Source: Streptomyces cinnamoneus
GTDB taxonomy: Bacteria > Actinomycetota > Actinomycetes > Streptomycetales > Streptomycetaceae
Direction of reading: 5' to 3'
DNA: 64,000 bases
Assembly: GCF_002939475.1 (NCBI RefSeq)
Contig: NZ_PKFQ01000001.1
Location: 5,081,001 to 5,145,000 of the forward strand
A program made the position numbers and the translations under genes. Below are positions 16,891-24,241 of this stretch, piece by piece. The notes under the pieces were generated by a model. It did no database searches. It saw nothing but the letters and a program-made list of their open reading frames with translations, and was not told the origin of the DNA. Position 1 is the stretch's first letter; the number at the start of each line of letters is the position of its first letter.

Positions 16891-16926
16891 GATTCCGTCG
16901 CCCCGTCAAAAGATGGCGACGGAATC
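16891..16926. promoter_or_regulatory. Perfect inverted repeat, candidate operator of the polyamine uptake operon
   Basis: GATTCCGTCGCC (16891-16902) is followed after 12 bases by its exact complement GGCGACGGAATC (16915-16926). It lies about 100 bases from the NADAR start and 375 bases from potA, between divergent genes, so it is not placed like a terminator. The GATTCCGT core also occurs in the candidate Lrp operator (10670-10677). The spacer is AT-rich (CAAAAGAT). Operator function is an inference. Confidence 0.4.
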
Positions 16927-17020
16927 CCTTGTTGCGGCCGGGTGGCTCTGCCAGGATCGGCATCCATTTCCGGCTCAGGCCGCGCCCGCCCAGGCCGCGC
17001 GGCCACGGGAGGAGTGTGCG

Positions 17021-17197
17021 ATGAAGCGGTACACCCGGGCGAAAGCCTCCCTGCCGGAGGCGACAGCGGACGTCAGCACTCCGTTCAGCGGGGACAATCG
17101 TCTGGTACCCCAGCACACGCACCACACAAGGAACGCCGAACGCCCCACCGACCACCCCCGCCGCCCCGGGGCCGCGGTCCGGCGCACCGGCGTCTGA
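17021..17197 (+). CDS. Possible small protein (58 residues)
   Basis: An ATG with GGGAGGAG at good spacing opens a 58-codon frame upstream of potA. The product is basic (many Arg, Lys and His), polar, without a membrane segment or known domain. Third codon positions are mostly G or C but less so than in the flanking genes. It could be a leader peptide of the polyamine operon, or chance; only the ribosome binding site argues for it. Confidence 0.3.
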   Translation: MKRYTRAKASLPEATADVSTPFSGDNRLVPQHTHHTRNAERPTDHPRRPGAAVRRTGV

Positions 17198-17299
17198 CAG
17201 TCCGTGGACCCGGTGGCGCACGGCCCGTATCCGGCCCGTCCCGGCCGTATGTCAGTGTTACGTGCTCTCGTTCCCACGAACCCCTCTGGACCCAGACCC

Positions 17300-18469
17300 A
17301 TGACAGCTCCCGCCACCACCAGCGGCACCCCCGGCACCGCCGTGCGGCTCACCGGCATCAGCAAGACGTTCGGCGGCTTCACCGCCGTCCACCCGCTCGA
17401 CCTCTCGGTCCCCGCGGGCTCCTTCTTCGCCCTGCTCGGTGCCTCCGGTTGTGGCAAGACCACCACGCTGCGCATGATCGCCGGCCTGGAGGAGCCCACC
17501 ACCGGCACCGTCGAGCTCGCCGGCCGCGACGTCACCGCCCTGCCCCCGCACAAGCGGCCCGTCAACACGGTCTTCCAGAGCTACGCGCTCTTCCCCCACC
17601 TGGACGTCTACGAGAACGTCGCCTTCGGGCTGCGCCGCCGCGGCGTCACGTCCGTCAAGAAGCAGGTGGGCGAGATGCTCGACCTCGTCCAGCTCGGCGA
17701 CCTCGCCCGGCGCAGGCCCCAGCAGCTCTCCGGCGGCCAGCAACAGCGCGTCGCCGTCGCCCGCGCGCTGATCAACCACCCCGACGTCCTGCTCCTCGAC
17801 GAGCCCCTGGGCGCCCTCGACCTCAAGCTGCGCCGCCAGATGCAGCTGGAGCTCAAGCGCATCCAGACCGAGGTGGGCATCACCTTCATCCACGTCACGC
17901 ACGATCAGGAGGAAGCCATGACCATGGCCGACACGGTCGCGGTCATGAACGCCGGCCGCGTGGAACAGCTCGGTGCCCCCGCCGACCTCTACGAGACGCC
18001 GCGCACCACCTTCGTCGCCAACTTCCTCGGCACCTCGAACCTCATCACCGCCGACGTCGTCGGCACCGCGGGCGACGCCGTCCTTCTGCGTGCCGGTGAT
18101 ACCAAACTCACCCTTCCGGCGACACGATGTACAGCCATCGCCCGCACGGGCGAGAAGCTCCTCGTCGGCATACGGCCCGAGAAGATCACCCTGACCCACG
18201 CCGACGACGCCGGCACGGTCCCGGGCGACCGCAACCGCGTCACCGGCCGCATCGCCCAGTCCAGCTTCACCGGCGTCTCCACCCAGTACCTCGTCGACAG
18301 CGCCGTCGGCGCGGGCCTGTCCGTCTACGAGCAGAACGTCGAGCGCGACGCGCGGCTCGTCCCGGGCGCCGACGTCGTCCTGCACTGGAACCCGGGCCAC
18401 AGCTTCGGCCTGGACGCGGCGCAGAACGTCGAGGCGGGCACGGACGTGGAAGCGGAGGGCGCGGGATGA
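17300..18469 (+). CDS. potA: Polyamine ABC transporter ATP-binding protein
   Basis: 389 residues. Walker A is GASGCGKTT, Q-loop 'TVFQSYALFPH', signature LSGGQQQR, Walker B VLLLDEP, D-loop 'LGALDLKLR' and switch His in 'HVTHDQEEA'. These are the textbook PotA/MalK-type features, followed by a C-terminal TOBE domain (about residues 290-380: 'LLVGIRPEKITL', 'GRIAQSSFTGVSTQYLV'). It powers uptake of putrescine or spermidine with the two permeases encoded next. ATG 17300 is used; an in-frame ATG at 17249 is possible. The stop overlaps the next start as ATGA, so the operon is translationally coupled. Confidence 0.93.
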   Translation: MTAPATTSGTPGTAVRLTGISKTFGGFTAVHPLDLSVPAGSFFALLGASGCGKTTTLRMIAGLEEPTTGTVELAGRDVTALPPHKRPVNTVFQSYALFPHLDVYENVAFGLRRRGVTSVKKQVGEMLDLVQLGDLARRRPQQLSGGQQQRVAVARALINHPDVLLLDEPLGALDLKLRRQMQLELKRIQTEVGITFIHVTHDQEEAMTMADTVAVMNAGRVEQLGAPADLYETPRTTFVANFLGTSNLITADVVGTAGDAVLLRAGDTKLTLPATRCTAIARTGEKLLVGIRPEKITLTHADDAGTVPGDRNRVTGRIAQSSFTGVSTQYLVDSAVGAGLSVYEQNVERDARLVPGADVVLHWNPGHSFGLDAAQNVEAGTDVEAEGAG

Positions 18470-19410
18470 CGACGTCCGCCGCCACCGGCACCACCACCGA
18501 CCAGCCTCCCGCGCCCCCGCGCGCCGGCGCCCTGCACAAGGCCGCCCGCCGCAAGAAGCTCGTGCCGTACTGGCTGCTGTTCCCCGGCATCCTCTGGCTG
18601 CTGGTCTTCTTCGCCGCACCGCTCGTCTACCAGGCGTCGACGTCCCTGCAGACCGGCTCCCTCGAAGAGGGCTTCGAGGTCACCTGGCACTTCGCCACCT
18701 ACTGGGACGCCCTGGGCGAGTACTACCCGCAGTTCCTGCGGTCGGTCGCCTACGCCGCCACCGCCACCGCGCTGTGCCTGGCCCTCGGCTACCCGCTCGC
18801 GTACCTCATCGCCTTCAAGGCCGGCCGCTGGCGCAACCTCCTGATGGTCCTCGTCATCGCGCCGTTCTTCACCAGCTTCCTCATCCGCACCCTCGCCTGG
18901 AAGACGATCCTCTCCGACGGCGGCCCCGTCGTCTCCACCCTCGGCTCGCTGCACGTCCTCGGCCTCACCGACGCGCTCGGCCTCACCGAGGGCCACCGCC
19001 TGCTCGCCACGCCGCTCGCCGTCGTCTGCGGTCTGACCTACAACTTCCTGCCGTTCATGATCCTTCCGCTGTACTCCTCGCTCGAACGCATCGACAGCCG
19101 GCTCCACGAGGCCGCGGGCGACCTCTACGCCCGGCCCCTCACCACCTTCCGCAAGGTGACCTTCCCGCTGTCCATGCCGGGCGTCGTCGCGGGCACCCTG
19201 CTGACGTTCATCCCCGCCGCCGGCGACTACATCAACGCCGAACTGCTCGGCTCCACCGACCAGAAGATGATCGGCAACGTCATCCAGTCCCAGTTCCTGC
19301 GCGTCCTGGACTACCCGACCGCCGCCGCCCTGTCCTTCATCCTCATGGCCGCCATCCTCGCCGTGGTCACGGTCTACATCCGCAAGTCGGGGACGGAGGA
19401 GGTCGTCTGA
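18466..19410 (+). CDS. potB: Polyamine ABC transporter permease (PotB-type)
   Basis: 314 residues, six membrane segments, beginning with a cytosolic Ala/Thr/Pro tail and then 'WLLFPGILWLLVFFAAPLVY'. The EAA docking loop is 'HEAAGDLYARPLTTFRKVTFPLSMPG'-like (residues about 215-240). 'RTLAWKTILSDGGPV' and 'GDYINAELLGSTDQKMIGN' are typical of PotB/PotH. It forms half of the membrane channel of the polyamine importer. ATGA overlap with potA and a 1-base TGATG overlap with potC show tight coupling. Confidence 0.92.
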   Translation: MTTSAATGTTTDQPPAPPRAGALHKAARRKKLVPYWLLFPGILWLLVFFAAPLVYQASTSLQTGSLEEGFEVTWHFATYWDALGEYYPQFLRSVAYAATATALCLALGYPLAYLIAFKAGRWRNLLMVLVIAPFFTSFLIRTLAWKTILSDGGPVVSTLGSLHVLGLTDALGLTEGHRLLATPLAVVCGLTYNFLPFMILPLYSSLERIDSRLHEAAGDLYARPLTTFRKVTFPLSMPGVVAGTLLTFIPAAGDYINAELLGSTDQKMIGNVIQSQFLRVLDYPTAAALSFILMAAILAVVTVYIRKSGTEEVV

Positions 19411-20216
19411 TGGCCCTTCTCTCCGCTCTCGGGCGCCGGCTGCGCCGCAACCTCGTGGTGATCGCGGGGCTGTGCACGCTCGCGTACCTGATCCTGCCGA
19501 ACGTCGTCGTCACCGTCTTCTCGTTCAACAAGCCCAACGGCCGCTTCAACTACGAGTGGCAGCGCTTCTCCACCGACGCCTGGACCGACCCCTGCGGCGT
19601 CGCCGACCTGTGCGGCTCGCTGTCGCTGAGCCTGCGCATCGCCCTGTGGGCGACCGTCGGCGCCACCGTCCTGGGCACGATGATCGCCTTCGCGCTCGCC
19701 CGCTACCGCTTCCGGTCCCGCTCGGCGGTCAGCACCCTGATCTTCCTGCCGATGGCCATGCCCGAGGTCGTCATGGCCGCCTCCCTGGCGACCCTCTTCC
19801 TCAACATGGGCGTCAGCTTCGGCTTCTGGACCATCCTGATCGCCCACGTCATGTTCTGCCTGAGCTTCGTGGTCACCGCGGTCAAGGCCCGCGTCATGAG
19901 CATGGACCCCCGCCTCGAACAGGCCGCGCAGGACCTCTACGCCACCCCGCTCCAGACGTTCACGAAGGTCACCCTCCCCATCGCCGCCCCCGGCATCGCC
20001 GCCGGCGCCCTGCTCTCCTTCGCCCTGTCCTTCGACGACTTCATCATCACGAACTTCAACGCCGGCTCCACTGTGACCTTCCCGATGTACGTCTGGGGAG
20101 CCGCACAGCGGGGCACCCCCGTCCAGATCAACGTCATCGGAACGGCGATGTTCCTCGTCGCCGTGCTGGGCGTCCTCGGCGCGCAACTGGTCGGAGGACG
20201 CCGAAAAAGGAGCTGA
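19410..20216 (+). CDS. potC: Polyamine ABC transporter permease (PotC-type)
   Basis: 268 residues with six membrane segments; the EAA loop is 'EQAAQDLYATPLQTFTKVTLP' in shortened form here as EQAAQDLYATPLQTF. 'SLSLRIALWATVGATVLGTMIAFALARYRF' and 'LSFDDFIITNFNAG' are characteristic of PotC/PotI. It is the second channel half. An insertion with two Cys ('DPCGVADLCG') in the first external loop is not in E. coli PotC; the pair could form a disulfide outside the membrane (inference). Starts one base inside the potB stop and ends five bases before the oxidoreductase gene. Confidence 0.92.
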   Translation: MALLSALGRRLRRNLVVIAGLCTLAYLILPNVVVTVFSFNKPNGRFNYEWQRFSTDAWTDPCGVADLCGSLSLSLRIALWATVGATVLGTMIAFALARYRFRSRSAVSTLIFLPMAMPEVVMAASLATLFLNMGVSFGFWTILIAHVMFCLSFVVTAVKARVMSMDPRLEQAAQDLYATPLQTFTKVTLPIAAPGIAAGALLSFALSFDDFIITNFNAGSTVTFPMYVWGAAQRGTPVQINVIGTAMFLVAVLGVLGAQLVGGRRKRS

Positions 20217-20221
20217 GAACC

Positions 20222-21634
20222 ATGGCCACCGGTGCCATGAACCCTGTCCGAGCACTCTCCGACGCCCTTCCCCGCCCCTACTGGCTCGACGACCCCGCCC
20301 GGCCCGACGCCCTGCCCGCGCTCGTCGGCGACGAACACTGCGACCTGCTCGTCGTCGGCGGGGGCTACAGCGGCCTGTGGACCGCCCTGCGCGCCAAGGA
20401 GCGCGACCCCGGCCGGGACGTCGTCCTGATCGAGGGCCAGGAGGCCGGCTGGGCCGCCTCCGGCCGCAACGGCGGCTTCTGCGCCGCCTCCCTCACTCAC
20501 GGGTGGGCCAACGGCCTCGCCCGCTGGCCCGCCGAACTCACCGCCCTGGAGCGGCTCGGCCGGCGCAACCTCGACGCCATCGAGGACACCGTCGCCCGCC
20601 ACCGCCTCGACTGCGACTTCGAGCGCACCGGCGAGATCGACGTCGCCACCGCACCCCACCAGGTCCGGGAGCTGCGCGAGGCCGCCGCGGAGGCGGCGGC
20701 CGCCGGCGTCACCGGTCACGAGTTCCTCGACCGCGACGCCCTGCGCGCCGAGGTCGACTCCCCGACGTTCCTCGCCGGCTTATGGAACCGCACGGGCGTG
20801 GCCATGGTGCACCCCGCCAAGCTCGCCTGGGGCCTCAAACGCGCCTGCCTGGAGCTGGGGGTGCGCGTCTACGAGCACACCCCCGGCACCGGACTGTCCG
20901 CACGCCGCGCCGGGGTGGCCGTCCGCACGCCCTACGGGCGCGTCTTCGCCCGCCACGCCGCCCTCGGCACCAACGCGTTCCCCTCGCTCGTCAAGCGACT
21001 GCGCCCGTACATCGCGCCCGTCTACGACTACGCCCTGATGACCGAGCCGCTGACCACCGAGCAGCTCGCCTCCGTCGGCTGGCGCGGACGGCAGGGGCTG
21101 AGCGACAGCGCCAACCACTTCCACTACTTCCGGCTCACCGCCGACCGGCGCGTCCTGTGGGGCGGCTACGACATCGTCTACCGCTACGGCGGCGGCGTAC
21201 GGGCCGAGTACGACCACCACCCGGCCACCTACCAGCGGCTGGCCGGGCACTTCTTCCGCTGCTTCCCCCAGCTGGAGGGTGTGCGCTTCTCCCACACCTG
21301 GGGCGGCGCCATCGACACCTGCTCCCGCTTCTCCGCCTTCTTCGGCACCGCGCACCGCGGCCGCGTCGCCTACGCGCTGGGCTTCACGGGCCTGGGGGTC
21401 GGCGCGACGCGCTTCGGCGCCGACGTCATGCTCGACCTGCTGAGCGGGGAGCGCACCGAGCGCACGGAGCTGGAGATGGTCCGCAGCAAGCCGCTGCCGT
21501 TCCCGCCCGAACCGGTGCGCTCGGTGGGCATCGGCATCACCCAGTGGGCGATGACCCGCGCCGACGAGAACGGCGGCCGCCGCAACCTCTGGCTCAGGGC
21601 CCTGGACCGGGTCGGCCTGGGCTTCGACAGCTGA
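20222..21634 (+). CDS. FAD-dependent amine oxidoreductase (DadA/PuuB-like)
   Basis: 470 residues. The FAD-binding GxGxxG is in 'CDLLVVGGGYSGLWTALRAKE' (about residues 40-60, split here as VVGGGYSGLWTA), the adenine-ribose Glu ends 'VVLIEGQ', and 'GWAASGRNGGFC' is typical of DAO-family oxidases. 'GFTGLGVGATRFGADVMLDLL' closes the FAD site. The family includes gamma-glutamylputrescine oxidase and other amine oxidases that give an aldehyde plus ammonia. Directly downstream of potC with AAGGAG at the start, it is the last gene of the import operon, so imported polyamine or its derivative is the likely substrate. Its 3' end overlaps the convergent PAP2 gene by 41 bases. Confidence 0.88.
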   Translation: MATGAMNPVRALSDALPRPYWLDDPARPDALPALVGDEHCDLLVVGGGYSGLWTALRAKERDPGRDVVLIEGQEAGWAASGRNGGFCAASLTHGWANGLARWPAELTALERLGRRNLDAIEDTVARHRLDCDFERTGEIDVATAPHQVRELREAAAEAAAAGVTGHEFLDRDALRAEVDSPTFLAGLWNRTGVAMVHPAKLAWGLKRACLELGVRVYEHTPGTGLSARRAGVAVRTPYGRVFARHAALGTNAFPSLVKRLRPYIAPVYDYALMTEPLTTEQLASVGWRGRQGLSDSANHFHYFRLTADRRVLWGGYDIVYRYGGGVRAEYDHHPATYQRLAGHFFRCFPQLEGVRFSHTWGGAIDTCSRFSAFFGTAHRGRVAYALGFTGLGVGATRFGADVMLDLLSGERTERTELEMVRSKPLPFPPEPVRSVGIGITQWAMTRADENGGRRNLWLRALDRVGLGFDS

Positions 21635-22469
21635 CGCCCGTGCGCGCGAGCACCACGGCCAGGCACCACAGCGGCACCGCCGCCAGGCACCAGGCGCCGA
21701 GGACGTCCAGCGGCCAGTGGTAGCCGCGCCGTACGAGCCCCACCGCCACACCGGCGTTGAGCAGCGCGTACCCGGCCACCGCCCAGGCGCGGCGGGGCAT
21801 GCGGGGGAGGAGGAGCAACAAGGCCGCCCCGTAGGCCACCGCCGCGGTGGCCGCGTGGCCCGAGGGGAAGAAACCGGCGTGCGCCCCGCCCGCCATGGCC
21901 GGCGGCCCGGGGCGGGCCAGCCACGCCTTCAGCGGCACGACCAGCGCGGGCACCGCGGCCATCGTGAGAGCTGCGGCCACCGGCGGCAGCCAACGACGGG
22001 GCCCGCGCGAGCGCACGGCCGGCCAAAGCGTCCAGAGCACCGCCGCGCCGAGCACCGGCAGGGCCACGACCGTCTCGCCCAGGTCGGCGAGGAACTCGGC
22101 CAGGGCCGTCGGCACGGCGGGCGAGCCGGCCACCGCCCGGCCCAGGCGCTCGTCGGCGGAGCGCAGCGGGCCGTGCGCGGCGATCTGCCAGGTCACGACC
22201 GCGAGGAGCGACAGGGAGAGGACCGGAGGGGCGAGAGCCCGGAAAGGCCGAGTCGGCGACCCCGGAACAGGGGGGGTGGTTCCGGGGCCGCCGTGCCGGC
22301 CGGTGTGCCGCGCGCCCCGGGGGGTTTGGGGCGCGCCGCCGTCCGATCGGTGAGGATGTCCGGGGCCCGGGGCCCCGGTGGTGTGCGCGAAGGCACGGCC
22401 GTTCCGGCACTGGGGATGTACCGGCACGGCATCGCCCGCAGTCCCCTGCGGACGGGGTGTTTCGTTCAT
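21594..22469 (-). CDS. PAP2-family membrane phosphatase
   Basis: 291 residues from the ATG at 22469; its ribosome binding site is weak. The first 80 residues are Gly/Pro/Arg-rich with no known fold, then five or six membrane helices. The phosphatase triad is clear: 'KAWLARPGPP' (KxxxxxxRP), 'FFPSGHAATAAVAYG' (PSGH) and 'RRGYHWPLDVLGAW' (R-x5-H-x3-D). Enzymes of this family dephosphorylate phosphatidate, undecaprenyl diphosphate or similar lipids at the outer face of the membrane. It overlaps the convergent oxidoreductase by 41 bases and lies about 100 bases downstream of gabT on the same strand. Confidence 0.85.
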   Translation of the reverse strand: MNETPRPQGTAGDAVPVHPQCRNGRAFAHTTGAPGPGHPHRSDGGAPQTPRGARHTGRHGGPGTTPPVPGSPTRPFRALAPPVLSLSLLAVVTWQIAAHGPLRSADERLGRAVAGSPAVPTALAEFLADLGETVVALPVLGAAVLWTLWPAVRSRGPRRWLPPVAAALTMAAVPALVVPLKAWLARPGPPAMAGGAHAGFFPSGHAATAAVAYGAALLLLLPRMPRRAWAVAGYALLNAGVAVGLVRRGYHWPLDVLGAWCLAAVPLWCLAVVLARTGVSCRSPGRPGPGP

Positions 22470-22575
22470 CCGGAGCAACCGTACGGCAGGTAAGTCGGCT
22501 CGGACAGCCGGCTCACCCGTCCACCACCCGCCCCGCACAGCATCTTCACGGGTTCACAGCCGGATGACAGCCGCC

Positions 22576-23928
22576 TCACAGGCGGGTGAACGCCTCTTCG
22601 ATGATGTCGAGGCCCTCGTTGAGCAGGTCCTCGCCGATGACCAGCGGCGGCAGGAAGCGCAGCACGTTGCCGTACGTACCGCAGGTGAGCACCAGCAGGC
22701 CCTCGGCGTGGCAGGCCTTGGCGAGCGCGCCGGCGGCCTCCGGGTTGGGCTCCTTGGTGGCCGGGTCCTTCACCAGCTCGATGGCGATCATCGCGCCGCG
22801 GCCGCGGATGTCGCCGATGACGGCGAACTTCTCCTGCATGGCGGAGAGGCGGCCCTTCATGACCTCCTCGATGCGCTTGGCCTTGGCGTTGAGGTCCAGC
22901 TCGCGCATGGTCTCGATGGCGCCGAGCGCACCGGCGCAGGCCACCGGGTTGCCGCCGTAGGTGCCGCCGAGGCCGCCCGCGTGCGCCGCGTCCATGATCT
23001 CCGCGCGGCCGGTGACGGCGGCGAGCGGCAGACCGCCCGCGATGCCCTTGGCGGTGGTGATCAGGTCGGGGACGATGCCCTCGTCCTCGCAGGCGAACCA
23101 CTGGCCGGTGCGGCAGAAGCCGGACTGGATCTCGTCGGCGACGAAGACGATGCCGTTGTCGTTCGCGAACTTCACGATGGACGGCAGGAAGCCCTTGGCC
23201 GGCTCGATGAAGCCGCCCTCGCCCAGCACCGGCTCGATGATGATCGCGGCGACGTTCTCGGCGCCGATCTGCTTGGTGATCTGGTCGATCGCCTGGGCCG
23301 CGGCCTCGGGGCCGCAGTTCTCCGGGCCGGTCGGCCAGCGGTAGCCGTAGGCCACCGGCACGCGGTAGACCTCGGGCGCGAACGGGCCGAAGCCGTGCTT
23401 GTACGGCATGTTCTTGGCGGTGAGCGCCATCGTCAGGTTCGTACGGCCGTGGTAGCCGTGGTCGAAGACGACGACCGCCTGGCGCTTGGTGTACGCACGG
23501 GCGATCTTGACCGCGTTCTCGACGGCCTCGGCGCCCGAGTTGAACAGGGCGGACTTCTTGGCGTGGTCGCCCGGGGTCAGCTCGGCGAGCTGCTCGCAGA
23601 CCTCCACGTAGCCCTCGTAGGGGGTCACCATGAAACAGGTGTGGGTGAAGTCGGCGAGCTGGGCGGAGGCGCGCCGCACCACGGCCTCGGCGCTGGCACC
23701 GACGGAGGTCACGGCGATGCCGGAGCCGAAGTCGATGAGGGAGTTGCCGTCGACGTCCTCGATCACGCCGCCGCCCGCGCGGGTGGTGAACACCGGCAGC
23801 ACGGAGCCGACGCCGCCGGCGACCGCGGCGATGCGGCGGGCCTGGAGCTCCAGCGACTTCGGGCCGGGGATCGCGGTGACGATGCGGCGCTCCTGGGGGA
23901 GGGCGGCGCCTCCGGACAGTGCGGTCAT
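22576..23928 (-). CDS. gabT: 4-aminobutyrate aminotransferase
   Basis: 450 residues from the ATG at 23928, which has GGAG nine bases upstream; another in-frame ATG at 23958 lacks a good site, and 'ALPQERRIVTAIPGPKS' is the expected N-terminus. Class III PLP motifs: 'ALFNSGAEAVENAVKIARAYT', 'FDHGYHGRTNLTMALT', 'AIIIEPVLGEGGF', 'IVFVADEIQSGFCRTG' (Asp) and 'LITTAKGIAGGLPLA' (Schiff-base Lys). It transfers the amino group of GABA to 2-oxoglutarate, giving succinate semialdehyde. This links the putrescine-to-GABA genes upstream to the succinate-semialdehyde dehydrogenase candidate at 28,388. A small CCGCCT-CAC-AGGCGG hairpin covers its stop codon. Confidence 0.94.
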   Translation of the reverse strand: MTALSGGAALPQERRIVTAIPGPKSLELQARRIAAVAGGVGSVLPVFTTRAGGGVIEDVDGNSLIDFGSGIAVTSVGASAEAVVRRASAQLADFTHTCFMVTPYEGYVEVCEQLAELTPGDHAKKSALFNSGAEAVENAVKIARAYTKRQAVVVFDHGYHGRTNLTMALTAKNMPYKHGFGPFAPEVYRVPVAYGYRWPTGPENCGPEAAAQAIDQITKQIGAENVAAIIIEPVLGEGGFIEPAKGFLPSIVKFANDNGIVFVADEIQSGFCRTGQWFACEDEGIVPDLITTAKGIAGGLPLAAVTGRAEIMDAAHAGGLGGTYGGNPVACAGALGAIETMRELDLNAKAKRIEEVMKGRLSAMQEKFAVIGDIRGRGAMIAIELVKDPATKEPNPEAAGALAKACHAEGLLVLTCGTYGNVLRFLPPLVIGEDLLNEGLDIIEEAFTRL

Positions 23929-24241
23929 GTAGGGCTCCAGGGGGTGAACGGAGGTCATCGGAAGTGTCCGGGGCGCTCCCCGGAATACATCAGCAGTCGC
24001 AGGCTAGGTGCGCCGGGCCGGGCGGGGCATGTTCCGTTCGGGAGAAGTGCGGGCGCCCCCTTGTCCATACCGCACATGGCCGCGGGATCCGGCCCGGCGG
24101 CGCCGAGGTGACCTTGATCATGCCCGTGCGGCGGGCGTGGCGCCGCCGGGAAGGCTGAACTCCCCGCGCGGGACCACTAGATTGAGCCGGTCGGACACTT
24201 TCGGTGCGCGCGGCGCGACGACCGGTAGGGGGCGAGGACGG
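23929..24241. other. Divergent spacer between gabT and the TraG-like ATPase gene
   Basis: 313 bases. A TAGCCT -10-like element for gabT lies on the minus strand at 24006 to 24001, with TTCCGTT (24032-24038) about 26 bases further upstream; this shares TTCCGTT with the candidate Lrp operator, though the flanks differ. On the plus strand the ATPase start is preceded by GGGGCGAGGACGG. I see no small gene that I would defend; the frame open from 24008 is non-coding by composition. Confidence 0.4.

Larger units (their letters stand above)
16788..17299. other. Intergenic region upstream of the polyamine importer
   Basis: 512 bases between the divergent NADAR and potA genes. It contains the inverted repeat at 16891-16926 and a possible 58-codon reading frame at 17021-17197. 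I could not place a convincing -35/-10 pair for potA. The rest shows no family I recognise. Confidence 0.5.

Noticed and set aside
24008..24241. An upstream extension of the TraG-like ATPase frame starting at 24008
   Set aside because: The extra 78 residues are Arg/Pro-rich without homology-like character and overlap the likely gabT promoter; the ATG at 24242 is better placed.
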